Shown here: positions 55,685-64,000 of the stretch, piece after piece
Layout of the letters: each line of letters begins with the position of its first letter
Numbering within the stretch: the first letter of the stretch is position 1
NCBI GenBank assembly: GCA_905188025.1
Contig: CAJJKI010000004.1
Span: forward strand, 33,688-97,687
Length of the DNA: 64,000 nt
Source of the DNA: an uncultured Eubacteriales bacterium
Lineage (GTDB): Bacteria; Bacillota_I; Bacilli_A; RF39; UBA660
Direction: 5' to 3'
Notes under the pieces: generated by a model
Seen by the model: the letters and a program-made list of their open reading frames with translations, nothing else
Databases searched by the model: none
What the model was told of the DNA's origin: nothing
Translations under genes and position numbers: made by a program

Positions 55685-56458
55685 CTATTTAATTAATTTT
55701 TTGATATTTGTAAGGGCACTTTTTTCAATTCTTGATATTTGGGCTTGGCTAATACCTAATTCACTAGCTATTTCCATTTGAGTTTTGCCAATAAGGAAAC
55801 GATCTTTTAGAATTCGCAATTCACGAGGTTTTAGTTTTTCCATGGCTTTTTCTAGAGCTAGTTTTAAATCTTTATCAAATTCTTCTTTTGGGGGAGATAG
55901 TTGATCACAAAGATAGATTGTATCTCCACCATCGTTGTAGATTGGTTCATACATACTGACGGGTTCCTTCATAGAGGTGATGGCATTGGTTATTTCATAA
56001 GGAGTGACTCCGAGGATGGCAGCTATTTCTTCATCTTGAGGAGGATGGCCATCTATGGTGGTTAGTTCTTCTTTTAATTTCATAATTTTATGGGCTAAAT
56101 CTTTGACACTACGAGAAACTCTTAGGGAAATATTATCACGAATATAACGTTTCATTTCTCCGATTATTAAGGGACATGCATAGGTTGATAAAGTTACATT
56201 ATAAGACATATCAAAGTTATCAATAGCTTTTACAAGACCAACGCATCCTACTTGAAATAAGTCATCTAAGTTATCAACTTTATTATTATAATTTTTTAGA
56301 ATAGATAAAACTAATTTCAAATTTCCATGAATTAAATCTTCTCTTGCAAAAGGATCACCTAATTTCATTTTATTAAATAAGGCATAATTTTCTTCATTGG
56401 TTAAAGGTTTTAAACTACTGGTATTAATACCACATATATCTACTTTATATCTAGACAT
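55685..56458 (-). CDS. sigG: Sporulation sigma factor G (forespore)
   Basis: 257 residues, colinear with Bacillus SigG. The N-terminus MSRYKVDICGINTSSLKPLT is diagnostic, followed by LIHGNLKLVLSILKNYNNK, DLFQVGCVGLVKAIDNFDMS and TLSTYACPLIIGEMKRYIRD. The sequence SMYEPIYNDGGDTIYLCDQL is strongly SigG-like. Region 4 shows LKPRELRILKDRFLIGKTQM and SELGISQAQISRIEKSAL. It directs late forespore genes, including the SASP. It is about 40 kb from spoIIGA-sigE, in contrast to the B. subtilis cluster. The start at 56458 follows AAAGGAGC. Confidence 0.96.
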   Translation of the reverse strand: MSRYKVDICGINTSSLKPLTNEENYALFNKMKLGDPFAREDLIHGNLKLVLSILKNYNNKVDNLDDLFQVGCVGLVKAIDNFDMSYNVTLSTYACPLIIGEMKRYIRDNISLRVSRSVKDLAHKIMKLKEELTTIDGHPPQDEEIAAILGVTPYEITNAITSMKEPVSMYEPIYNDGGDTIYLCDQLSPPKEEFDKDLKLALEKAMEKLKPRELRILKDRFLIGKTQMEIASELGISQAQISRIEKSALTNIKKLIK

Positions 56459-56613
56459 AAAAGCTCCTTTCATATCTATATTGATACAAAAGAAGGCTTT
56501 TCAAACATTTTTATTGTTTATTTTACTTTTATTATAAATTTTTTGATATTTTGTAAATTAATATTACTGATTTTTGAAAGGTTTTATAATGATTTAAGAT
56601 AGGTTTTAAATAA

Positions 56614-57126
56614 TTAATTTATATTTGTTTTTAATAGACTAACAATTTTTAGCATTTCTTCATACATAATTGGGTTTATTGGCTCTAAATTTATATTGGT
56701 ATTTAGAGTGTCTTCAAGATGATTTAAGGGAATATATACTGGTTCATAGTTACCAAGTTTTTCATATTCATCTAGATTGGTTTTGGATTTATCAGGAAGA
56801 TAATTTTCATGAAAAAAATAGTAGTAAATTAGATTTAAGCGATTTTTCTCAGTGCTTCGATAATTTCTACAATAACCTTTTATGAGGGCAAATGGGCTTT
56901 GAATATTTGTTAGTTCTATGCCAGTTTCTTCTTTTACTTCACGGATTAGACCGATAGTTAAATCTTCTTCAGGGTGTAAATGGCCTCCAGGAAACTGATA
57001 TGTATTATGACATTTTCCTAGAAGAATTTCATCTTTATCATTAATGATGACAGCTTTTACACGAGTGACGGTTTCATCTAATTCATTATCTTTTAAGTTA
57101 TCATTATTATAAATTATTTCTTGCAT
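56614..57126 (-). CDS. Nudix hydrolase
   Basis: 170 residues. The Nudix box is GGHLHPEEDLTIGLIREVKE followed by ETGIEL, matching Gx5Ex7REUxEExGU. The first strand VTRVKAVIINDKDEILLGKC is typical. Substrate cannot be told from sequence. It is a single gene with AGTAGGAT before the ATG. Confidence 0.9.
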   Translation of the reverse strand: MQEIIYNNDNLKDNELDETVTRVKAVIINDKDEILLGKCHNTYQFPGGHLHPEEDLTIGLIREVKEETGIELTNIQSPFALIKGYCRNYRSTEKNRLNLIYYYFFHENYLPDKSKTNLDEYEKLGNYEPVYIPLNHLEDTLNTNINLEPINPIMYEEMLKIVSLLKTNIN

Positions 57127-57166
57127 AATATATCCTACTCTCTTTATGATTTATTTAATTATTTTT

Positions 57167-57799
57167 TTATTTCAAATAAGTTTTTAATTTCTTTTTGGCT
57201 TTTTTCTTGATAGTTTTATCTCCGACGAAGGCAATTATTAATAAAAGGACTACAATAATGATGACATCACTGGTACTATAATTGGCATCAGACACTGACG
57301 TAGCTTCTTGAGGAGAAAAATTAGCAGCAGCAGTTGTATTCCAAACTCCTAGATTTTTAACACTAGCTAATTCTTGTTTTTCTTCTAGTAGATCAGTATA
57401 TTTGTAGTCTCCATAAAGATAGGCTACTTTAGCATAGCCAGACTCTACTAATTCTTCTTGTAGTAGTTTGCCATCTACGAAGACCCATGCTAAAAGACGA
57501 TTATACTTATCTAATTTATCACTATTTGGGTCATACTCCAATTCTAGTTTAGTGGCATTGGTAACTTTATTGCAAGTATATTCACTAGCCTCTTTTCCAT
57601 AATATTCAACAGGTTTTGTAGGATGAACACTTTCAGGAGTATCAATTGCTAACATACGAACGGTATACTCTTTATCATCAAGAAGAATTTTAATAGTATC
57701 ACCATCAACACATTTAGATAGAGTCACTTTCTCTTTAGCATATACGAAATTTAAAGCAATAAAAAAGATACTTAATATAGTTAATATTTTATATTTCAT
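57167..57799 (-). CDS. Membrane-anchored staphylococcal-nuclease-like protein
   Basis: 210 residues: signal peptide (to VYAKEK), an SNase domain with CVDGDTIKILLDDKEYTVRM followed by LAIDTPE, and DKYNRLLAWVFVDGKLLQEE. The Arg, Glu and Arg corresponding to the catalytic trio of micrococcal nuclease are present. A C-terminal membrane helix (VIIIVVLLLIIAFVG) with a Lys-rich tail anchors it outside the cell. It could degrade extracellular DNA for nutrition or take part in DNA processing near the uptake machinery (inference). The ATG at 57799 follows AGAGGTG. Confidence 0.9.
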   Translation of the reverse strand: MKYKILTILSIFFIALNFVYAKEKVTLSKCVDGDTIKILLDDKEYTVRMLAIDTPESVHPTKPVEYYGKEASEYTCNKVTNATKLELEYDPNSDKLDKYNRLLAWVFVDGKLLQEELVESGYAKVAYLYGDYKYTDLLEEKQELASVKNLGVWNTTAAANFSPQEATSVSDANYSTSDVIIIVVLLLIIAFVGDKTIKKKAKKKLKTYLK

Positions 57800-57835
57800 A
57801 AACACACCTCTATATTAAGTATAACACAAAGTTAA

Positions 57836-58264
57836 TTAAATGATAAACATTAAGTTAAGAACGCTAGCAATAAGTAACCAAATAAGGTATGGTATTTGAA
57901 GGTACCCTGCTGTTTTATTGATAGATATAAATTTTTTTATCATTAGAGACACTAATAATATTAGAATGATTATCCAGACGAATGCTAAGAAGAAGGCTTT
58001 AAATGTAAAGAATATAAATACCCAAGTATAATTAAAGAACAACTGGGCTAAATATATTTTAGGAATGGTATTTGTTTCTTTATAGATAAGATATGAAGAT
58101 ATGCCCATAAGGATATAAAGAATAGTCCATACTACTGGAAAAATCCATGATGGTAAGATACTATCAATATGAGATGATGGAACAGTTAATAATCCTACTA
58201 TAGTTCCTAATAATAAGGGAATAATTATAAAGATAGTTAGTTGTTTGTAGTTTGTTTTTTTCAT
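57836..58264 (-). CDS. TspO/MBR family protein
   Basis: 142 residues, five membrane helices. Family marks are LPSWIFPVVWTILYILMGIS, then NYTWVFIFFTFKAFFLAFVW and YLQIPYLIWLLIASVLN. The Trp- and Pro-rich pattern and helix spacing are typical of bacterial TspO, which binds porphyrins and other tetrapyrroles. Its role here is unknown. The ribosome site AAAAGGAG lies upstream. It precedes the nuclease gene by about 36 bases. Confidence 0.92.
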   Translation of the reverse strand: MKKTNYKQLTIFIIIPLLLGTIVGLLTVPSSHIDSILPSWIFPVVWTILYILMGISSYLIYKETNTIPKIYLAQLFFNYTWVFIFFTFKAFFLAFVWIIILILLVSLMIKKFISINKTAGYLQIPYLIWLLIASVLNLMFII

Positions 58265-58405
58265 ATATAAAATAACTCCTTTTTGAAATAAATATCTTTT
58301 TTGATATTCTTAGTAATATTATATGGAAAACTAAAGCAATTATAATTAATATTTATGTGTTATAGAAAGATAAGGAGTTAAGTAAGCAAATAATTTAACT
58401 AATAG

Positions 58406-59491
58406 TTATTTTATAGATACACTATCATTAATTAATAGGGTGCTATATATGAAAAGAATATCTTTATTGGAGAAATCTATATAATTGGATAAGATTTTAG
58501 GAGAAATATAGCGGGTATCGATGAGAGTTATTTTAGAGTAACTAGATAGTAGTAATGGGGCAAGACTACTAGCGAAGGAGTCTCTAAAAATAATTAATTC
58601 TTTTGTATTAGAAGGATTAGGATTAATAATCGTTATTAGAGGTACAGAACCAGATAGATAAATATTATACTTATCGTTAGATGACATGGCTGATAGATCA
58701 TAGATGGCGGTACTGGTATTGGTTTGATAATTATATACTTTTGCATTATTAATAGTAAAATTGGTTAAGATACTTAAATTATCAGTAGCCTCTTGTTTTT
58801 GAGGGATTCTACTACTATAAGTTCCTTTAAACGTTGTTAGTAAGGTTGTATTATAAGATGTAGAATGGTAAGCATTCATGTTTTTAGTTAAAGTAGTGGC
58901 TACATTTATGAGGTTTTCTTCACGCCAATGAGGGTCAGTCTTATAATAATCTTTTAAAGATAGTTCAGACATTATATCAATATATTTGGCATATGATAGA
59001 TTATTTTTAAGAGTACTAACTAAAGTTTGATAATCTAATTTTAAATTATGATTATTAATATAATAGTTTTTATCAGGAACAATAGAAAAATATATTTGAT
59101 TAGTCGAATCTAAATATTGGTCTTTAATATTGTTAATTTTTTTAGATAAAGAATTAATAGAATTTATATTTAAGGGGTAAATTTGTTCAATAATATAATC
59201 TTCATAGGTATATAGGTTGTGATAGTTCTTTTGAAAAGTTAAATCAATATTAGCTTTTAAAAGGCGAAAATCATCACGATGATAAAATTGATCTGTAGCA
59301 TATTTATCAAAGGAAGACATGAAAGAACCATCGAATATTTTAGCAAGAGATAGTTCAGGAAAGGGAGCTAGAGGGCGTCTTTCAGAGAGGGAAAGAGAGT
59401 CATCTTCTTTAACGAGATTAATTATCATAAAAGTAATTAAAAATAAGGGAATAATAATGGTTATAATGATATTTTTAGTTTTATTTGTCAT
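58406..59491 (-). CDS. DHHW family protein (AlgJ/DltD-like O-acylation partner)
   Basis: 361 residues with an N-terminal membrane anchor (~8-27) and an extracytoplasmic SGNH-type domain. The signature DPHW is in YYKTDPHWREENLIN and the nucleophile region is LIIFRDSFASSLAPLLL. The start segment RRPLAPFPELS is typical of the family. Such proteins complete O-acetylation of a polysaccharide with an MBOAT partner. The MBOAT gene ends 10 bases upstream of this start, so the pair is one transcript. The ribosome site is AAAGGAGG. Confidence 0.9.
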   Translation of the reverse strand: MTNKTKNIIITIIIPLFLITFMIINLVKEDDSLSLSERRPLAPFPELSLAKIFDGSFMSSFDKYATDQFYHRDDFRLLKANIDLTFQKNYHNLYTYEDYIIEQIYPLNINSINSLSKKINNIKDQYLDSTNQIYFSIVPDKNYYINNHNLKLDYQTLVSTLKNNLSYAKYIDIMSELSLKDYYKTDPHWREENLINVATTLTKNMNAYHSTSYNTTLLTTFKGTYSSRIPQKQEATDNLSILTNFTINNAKVYNYQTNTSTAIYDLSAMSSNDKYNIYLSGSVPLITIINPNPSNTKELIIFRDSFASSLAPLLLSSYSKITLIDTRYISPKILSNYIDFSNKDILFIYSTLLINDSVSIK

Positions 59492-59501
59492 ATGGCCTCC
59501 T

Positions 59502-60893
59502 TTAAAATCTAAAATATAAAAATGGATTATATGATGAATCTATTAGATATGCTGTACACACGATTAAGATGAATAATAAGATAAGTGGTTCAATGATGTT
59601 TAATAGGTTGTTAATAATAGGTTGTGATTTTAATTTATTTAAAATATTTTTTATAAGCGGGGTGGCTCCTATTATAGCAATAATTATTAAAGGCAAATAA
59701 CTGTTGAGATAGTAAATCGTACCTGAATTAATAAAAGTTTTAGTAGAAAATAAATTAGCAATAGTTGTGAGGGCTTCTCGAGGGGTATCAGTACTGAATA
59801 TAATGAAACTTAAAAGAACGATAAATAAGACGTATATATGTTTTATAATGGTTGGTGTTTTGGAAAGATATTTTTTTAATATTATTTTTTCTATTAGGAG
59901 AATGATGCCGAAATATAGACCCCAGATAATAAAATTCCAACTAGCACCGTGCCATAGGCCTGTTAAAAACCAAACGATAAAAATATTTCTAATAAGTATA
60001 ATTGAACCTCTTTTACTGCCACCTAAGGGGATATAAACATAATCTTTAAACCAACTTCCTAGGGAAATATGCCAGCGACGCCAAAATTCAGTAATACTTT
60101 TAGAAGTGTATGGATAGTCAAAGTTTTCTTTGAAGTGAAAACCAAAAATACTGCCTAGGCCAATTGCCATATCGGAATACGCTGAGAAGTCAAAGTATAT
60201 TTGAAGCATATAACTAATGGATTTTATCCAAGTAGATACAAGTGAAATAAGAACATCATGGCTAAGAATAGTAGCTAATTCTCCTAAAGAATTGGCAATA
60301 ATTATTTTTTTGGCTAAACCAATAATGAAACGGGTAAAGCCATATGATAATTTTTCAAAAGTGATAGTCCGATTATTTAATTCCTTATTTATATCTTTAT
60401 ATCTAACAATAGGACCTGCTATTAACTGTGGAAATAAAGATACATATGTAGCTAGGGATAAAAGATTTTTTTGAGGTGGAACTTCTTGGCGATATACATC
60501 TACTAAATAACTAATAATTTGAAATGTATAAAAGGAAATTCCGATAGGCATAATAATATTTAAAAAAGAGATATTAGTACTAAATAACATATTGATATTA
60601 CTAATAATAAAATTAGTGTATTTAAAGAGGCATAGTAAACCAAGATGAAGAATTAAAGATAAGGATAAAATGGTGTCTTTATGTTTAGAATATTTATCAA
60701 TAAATATAGCACCAAAATAAGCTAATAATATCTCAAGGAGCATTAAGAAAACATATTTTGGTTCTCCATAAGCATAAAAAATTATTGAAGATATTAGTAA
60801 GACAATATTACGATATTTTTTAGGGGTAATAAAATATAAAATTAAAACAATTGGTAAAAAATAATATAAAAATGGAATACTAGTAAATAGCAT
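59502..60893 (-). CDS. MBOAT family O-acyltransferase (AlgI/DltB-like)
   Basis: A 463-residue polytopic enzyme. Family marks are FPQLIAGPIVRYKDINKEL, FDFSAYSDMAIGLG, FRRWHISLGSWFKDYVYIPL and GLWHGASWNFIIWGLYFG. The His in the WHGASW motif is the catalytic residue of MBOATs. It moves acyl groups across the membrane for transfer to a wall or capsular polymer by the DHHW partner. No dltA-type carrier genes are present, so acetate transfer is more likely than D-alanylation (inference). Confidence 0.94.
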   Translation of the reverse strand: MLFTSIPFLYYFLPIVLILYFITPKKYRNIVLLISSIIFYAYGEPKYVFLMLLEILLAYFGAIFIDKYSKHKDTILSLSLILHLGLLCLFKYTNFIISNINMLFSTNISFLNIIMPIGISFYTFQIISYLVDVYRQEVPPQKNLLSLATYVSLFPQLIAGPIVRYKDINKELNNRTITFEKLSYGFTRFIIGLAKKIIIANSLGELATILSHDVLISLVSTWIKSISYMLQIYFDFSAYSDMAIGLGSIFGFHFKENFDYPYTSKSITEFWRRWHISLGSWFKDYVYIPLGGSKRGSIILIRNIFIVWFLTGLWHGASWNFIIWGLYFGIILLIEKIILKKYLSKTPTIIKHIYVLFIVLLSFIIFSTDTPREALTTIANLFSTKTFINSGTIYYLNSYLPLIIIAIIGATPLIKNILNKLKSQPIINNLLNIIEPLILLFILIVCTAYLIDSSYNPFLYFRF

Positions 60894-60915
60894 ATTAAAT
60901 GTCCTTTCTTTATAG

Positions 60916-60940
60916 AAATAAAACTTCCTTATGGAAGTTT
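60916..60940 (-). terminator. Terminator after the 60944-61525 gene
   Basis: Perfect AAACTTCC/GGAAGTTT stem with a TTAT-type loop and a U-rich run on the minus strand. Confidence 0.75.
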
Positions 60941-60943
60941 ATT

Positions 60944-61525
60944 TTATTCAATTACTTGAGGTATATTAGTTTCTGGTAAAGTAATATCTTCGTCTTCCTT
61001 TTCGAGGGTTTTACCAATGTTTTTATCAACATATTTAACAAATTCATTATAAACAGGTGTAGCCCATTCTTCAAAAGACATAACAACAAAGATTGTATTA
61101 CCGCTATTGGTGATGTATATTTTTTCAGCAGATACACAAATCCATCGATTCATATCAAGATTATTAAGCAATTCTTCTTTTACATTTTCAACATTAGTAT
61201 TATCTTTTAATTTTAAGATAAAGGCTAAATAGGCTTGAGAAGACATAGTAGGTTCAGATACAACTAGTGATTCAACAATTGAAGGATCACTTAAATATGT
61301 ATAAGAGGCTACTAATTCAGAATCATTAGAAGAAATTTCAGTAACTTCTAAATCAGGAATGGTGTCTCCTAGATTTTTATTAATGTTTTTTAAGGCTGTT
61401 TTCATTTCTTTTGCAGTATTAAGTGATGATGCGTTTTTTTGATTATTATTGTTTATTACTATAACTGTAGTAATTAGTCCTATCACTAAAATAATAGCAA
61501 CAGGGATGATTATTTTCTTTTTCAT
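60944..61525 (-). CDS. Membrane-anchored protein, DUF4358-like
   Basis: 193 residues: signal anchor (~5-25), a short Asn-rich linker, and an alpha/beta domain with SYTYLSDPSIVESLVVSEPT and SQAYLAFILKLKDNTNVENV, then a C-terminal acidic tail. The layout resembles DUF4358, a family often found beside MBOAT/DHHW genes in Bacillota. Similarity is loose and the function is unknown. A terminator separates it from the MBOAT gene, so it is a neighbour and not clearly cotranscribed. The ribosome site is AAGGAGG. Confidence 0.6.
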   Translation of the reverse strand: MKKKIIIPVAIILVIGLITTVIVINNNNQKNASSLNTAKEMKTALKNINKNLGDTIPDLEVTEISSNDSELVASYTYLSDPSIVESLVVSEPTMSSQAYLAFILKLKDNTNVENVKEELLNNLDMNRWICVSAEKIYITNSGNTIFVVMSFEEWATPVYNEFVKYVDKNIGKTLEKEDEDITLPETNIPQVIE

Positions 61526-61585
61526 TTTTTCCTCCTTATATGATATATATGATTATATCATAGTATTTTTTTTATTCAAGACTTT

Positions 61586-63553
61586 TTATTTTATTATTGG
61601 TTTTTTTTGAGATAATTTTAAAAAATCAGTTTCTGAGATAATTGGAATATTTAATGTTTTAGCTTCAGTATTTTTAGTTGATGTAGAGGCAATATCATTA
61701 TTAATAAGATAATTAACTTTTTTGGAGATGGCTTTAACTACTTTACCACCATGTGATTCAATATATTCTACTAATTCATCACGATTAGAAAAATGATTAA
61801 GGCTACCGGTTATAACAAATATTAAGTTAGATAATGAGTTATCTGTTTTAGTAGTAGTCTTAGGAATCGCTATTTCTTTTTCTAAAGCATTTAATTCTTC
61901 AATAAAGATGGGATTATTAAATGTATCAACCCATTCTTTTGCTATGATATCTCCTACTCCATCAATGCTACTCAATTCTTCGTAAGTTAGGTTAGTTATT
62001 TTGCCAAAATCATGATGAAAATGATTACAAATTAGTTTAGCACGAGAGAATCCGATATCGGGGATACCTAGAGCATAGATAAAATTAGCTAGTTTAACAT
62101 GACGTGATTTCTCTATTGATTCAATTAAATTTTGATAAGATTTTTCTCCAAAACCATCAAAATTAACTATTTCATCACGGTATTTATCTAAGTGATATAA
62201 ATCTGCAGGATGATTAAGAATATTTTCATCAATTAGTCTACTCAAAATAGCATCTGATATACCATCTATATTCATAGCATTTCTACTAACAAATAAGCTT
62301 AATCTTTTTATTAATTTGGCTACACAAAATTCGTTTGTACAGTATAAATACGTTACATCATTATTTTCAATGAGACTAGTAGATTCGCCACATACTGGAC
62401 ATTTATCTGGAATTGGAAGATTATTACTTTTAGTGTCATTACTAGCTACTTGGGGAATGATCATATTAGCTTTATAGACATTAATTGTATCTCCTATACC
62501 TAATTTCAATCCTCTTAATATTGAGACATTATGAAGAGAAGCTCTAGATACAACTGTACCTTCTAATTCAACGGGGTCAAATACTGCTACGGGGTTAATG
62601 AGCCCTGTACGAGACGCCATCCAATCTACCTCTCTTAAAGTAGTTGATGCTGTTTCATCTTGCCATTTGAAGGCGATGGAATGTTTAGGATATTTAGCTG
62701 TCATGCCTAGGCTCACACCATAGGCAATATCATCATAAGTTAAAACTAGACCATCCGATGGAATATCATAGGTTCCTACTCTACTCTTAAATTCAAGAAC
62801 TTTATCAGGAAGAGTGTCTTTAGTAACTATAAAATGTTCAACAACTTCAAATCCTTGGTCCTTTAGCCAATCAAAGCATTCTTTCTTAGAATTAGATATT
62901 TCATCACTGCTTTCTATTAGAGCAAAAATGATACAATTAACATTTCTTTTAGCTGTGACACTGCTATCTAACTGTCTAACTGAGCCAGAACACAAGTTAC
63001 GAGGATTTTTGTATTGATTTTCTTCTTCATCAATTTCATTGTTCATTTTAGCAAAATCATGATATTTGATGATGGCTTCACCACGTAGTACTAAATGTCC
63101 TTTATAAGGAATGGTAAGAGGAATATTTTTAAACCTTTTTACATTTTCGGTAACTACTTCTCCGATGAGTCCATTACCTCTTGTTACACCACTAGTTAAT
63201 TCACCATTATCATAAGTTAAGACAATGGTTAAGCCATCTAATTTCCATGATAAGAGTCCTACTTGATCTCCTAAAAAGGAAACTAATTCAGGTACTTTCT
63301 TGGTTTTGGATAATGATAACATTGGGGATGGATGTTCTACTCTTTCGAGGCTAGTGGATACTACAGGTTCTACGTTTTGGGTAGGACTGTTAGATAAGAC
63401 CATACCTGTTTCTTTTTCTAAATTTACTAATTCATCATAAAGTGCATCATATTCGTAATCTGTCATTAATGAAACACTATTTTGATAATATGAGATTGAT
63501 GCTTTATTCAAAATAGCTATAAGTTCTTTCATGCGGTTTATTTTATTTTCCAT
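61586..63553 (-). CDS. ligA: NAD-dependent DNA ligase
   Basis: 655 residues. The adenylated Lys is in SWKLDGLTIVL (KxDG). The nucleotidyl-transferase domain also shows RGNGLIGEVVTENVKRFKNI and LRGEAII. The OB domain is followed by a four-Cys zinc finger (CPVCG and CTNEFC), the helix-hairpin-helix cluster (VNFDGFGEKSYQNL, LSSIDGVGDIIAKEWVD) and a C-terminal BRCT domain (LIFVITGSLNHFSNRDEL). Complete and of normal length. It seals Okazaki fragments. A hairpin repeat lies ~150 bases upstream. Confidence 0.97.
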   Translation of the reverse strand: MENKINRMKELIAILNKASISYYQNSVSLMTDYEYDALYDELVNLEKETGMVLSNSPTQNVEPVVSTSLERVEHPSPMLSLSKTKKVPELVSFLGDQVGLLSWKLDGLTIVLTYDNGELTSGVTRGNGLIGEVVTENVKRFKNIPLTIPYKGHLVLRGEAIIKYHDFAKMNNEIDEEENQYKNPRNLCSGSVRQLDSSVTAKRNVNCIIFALIESSDEISNSKKECFDWLKDQGFEVVEHFIVTKDTLPDKVLEFKSRVGTYDIPSDGLVLTYDDIAYGVSLGMTAKYPKHSIAFKWQDETASTTLREVDWMASRTGLINPVAVFDPVELEGTVVSRASLHNVSILRGLKLGIGDTINVYKANMIIPQVASNDTKSNNLPIPDKCPVCGESTSLIENNDVTYLYCTNEFCVAKLIKRLSLFVSRNAMNIDGISDAILSRLIDENILNHPADLYHLDKYRDEIVNFDGFGEKSYQNLIESIEKSRHVKLANFIYALGIPDIGFSRAKLICNHFHHDFGKITNLTYEELSSIDGVGDIIAKEWVDTFNNPIFIEELNALEKEIAIPKTTTKTDNSLSNLIFVITGSLNHFSNRDELVEYIESHGGKVVKAISKKVNYLINNDIASTSTKNTEAKTLNIPIISETDFLKLSQKKPIIK

Positions 63554-63700
63554 AAGTTTCTCCTTTAAGTATGTTTTATATTTATATTATATCATATATC
63601 AATTAAAGAATAATAGTAAATAAGTTTATTTTTATAATTTTATGGTGGCTATTTTATGTTGTTTTAGTATTTCTTATATCACTCTTCTATTCATATTTAC

Positions 63701-63745
63701 TTGACAATGCCAATATATCATGTGAACATACGTTTGTCAATATAT
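63701..63745. repeat. Intergenic hairpin repeat, copy 3
   Basis: TTGACAATGCCAATATATC, inner palindrome ATGT-GA-ACAT, then ACGTTTGTCAATATAT. The outer arms TTGACAA/TTGTCAA pair perfectly. It lies between the terminator of the receiver-domain gene and ligA. Confidence 0.7.
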
Positions 63746-63800
63746 TTTTAACTTTTTTTAAATTTATTTTTTGAATTGATTCTTTTGTTTAACTAGAAAA

Positions 63801-63842
63801 GAAAAAAGATGACTTTGTGAAGTAATGTTGCTTCTATCATCT
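63801..63842 (-). terminator. Terminator of the receiver-domain gene
   Basis: AGATGA/TCATCT outer stem with an inner GAAG/CTTC pairing and U6 on the minus strand; it overlaps the stop codon. Confidence 0.65.
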
Positions 63843-64000
63843 ATTCTTTTTAAATATATCTTCTCTATTTATAATGTTTTTATTAATTTTCTCTAAAAGT
63901 ATTTCTTTTTTTATTGGTTTGATTATTATATCACTAAATCCCATATTCAAGTATTCTTCATTATATTCATACTTATTATCTTTACTAAGAAGTATTACTG
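63837..64000 (-). CDS. C-terminal end of a response-regulator receiver domain (cut by window edge)
   Basis: The last ~54 codons read VILLSKDNKYEYNEEYLNMG, then FSDIIIKPIKKEILLEKINK. The GFSDIIIKPI segment is the end of a CheY-type receiver domain, with the conserved Lys of the KP motif. The domain is at the C-terminus, so the full protein could be a single-domain regulator or a hybrid sensor. The stop is UGA. The remainder lies beyond base 64000. Confidence 0.75.
   Translation of the reverse strand, partial: VILLSKDNKYEYNEEYLNMGFSDIIIKPIKKEILLEKINKNIINREDIFKKNR

Noticed and set aside
63641..63702. 20-codon plus-strand ORF upstream of ligA
   Set aside because: No ribosome site, low complexity and no promoter context.

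Overview
The window is strongly AT-rich bacterial chromosome with a dense, ordinary gene layout. It uses the standard bacterial code: the mreC stop is a UGA inside an ATGA overlap. It comes from an endospore-forming low-GC Bacillota. Evidence for sporulation is spoIIGA-sigE, sigG, an alpha/beta-type small acid-soluble spore protein, YlmC/YmxH, YlbD and a YqfQ/VrrA-like coat protein. YutD, the ylbD-ylbE-ylbF-rsmD block, and nfo beside a yqfT-like gene point to class Bacilli, probably an uncultivated gut-type lineage near the base of Bacilli/Mollicutes. That placement is inference; there is no rRNA gene in the window.

Layout. 1-3.9 kb: the 5' part of dnaG, queA, a SanA/YdcF-like gene, and a LysM protein with a degenerate amidase domain. 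4-11 kb: SipW/TasA-type secreted proteins around gap, a prepilin peptidase (pilD/comC-like), a pilC/gspF-like gene and a convergent yqfQ-like gene. 11-16 kb: yutD, a putative glycosyl hydrolase, a DUF192 gene with gpsA, and spoIIGA-sigE. 16.3-19.1 kb: comEA-comEC. 19.3-25.5 kb: a class B sortase, an Ig-repeat surface protein, a diacylglycerol glycosyltransferase, pyrG and an HD-domain gene. 25.6-28.1 kb: tRNA-Glu(CUC), gltX and tRNA-Gln(CUG). 28.2-31.3 kb: uppP and a GH31-fold protein. 31.4-36.1 kb: a sipW operon with two large SipW-type partner proteins. 36.4-44 kb: a metal permease, SASP, an Ig-like protein, thiI, mreC-mreD and unknown membrane proteins. 44-49.5 kb: efp, rpmG, a class B PBP, a yqfT-like gene, nfo and a Fic gene. 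49.5-56.5 kb: a lone pilin, rsmD-ylbF-ylbE-ylbD, a lipoprotein, typA, rnhB, a 33-residue ORF, ylmC and sigG. 56.6-64 kb: Nudix, membrane nuclease, TspO, a DHHW/MBOAT O-acylation pair with an associated unknown protein, ligA, and the end of a receiver-domain gene.

Themes. (1) A SipW-dependent secretome: one ER-type signal peptidase and at least seven candidate substrates or relatives with a shared C-terminal beta motif, possibly forming extracellular fibres. (2) A dispersed DNA-uptake/type IV pilus set (comEA, comEC, pilC, pilD, one pilin) with no ATPase in view. (3) Sporulation control and coat genes. (4) Envelope assembly (mreCD, PBP, uppP, UgtP-like, MBOAT/DHHW).

The least explained sequence is non-coding: a three-copy intergenic hairpin repeat near 36.3, 47.4 and 63.7 kb; a compact three-tier hairpin at 52.25 kb; and TGTACCTA direct repeats beyond both tRNA terminators. 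I found no CRISPR array, insertion sequence, prophage or rRNA gene.
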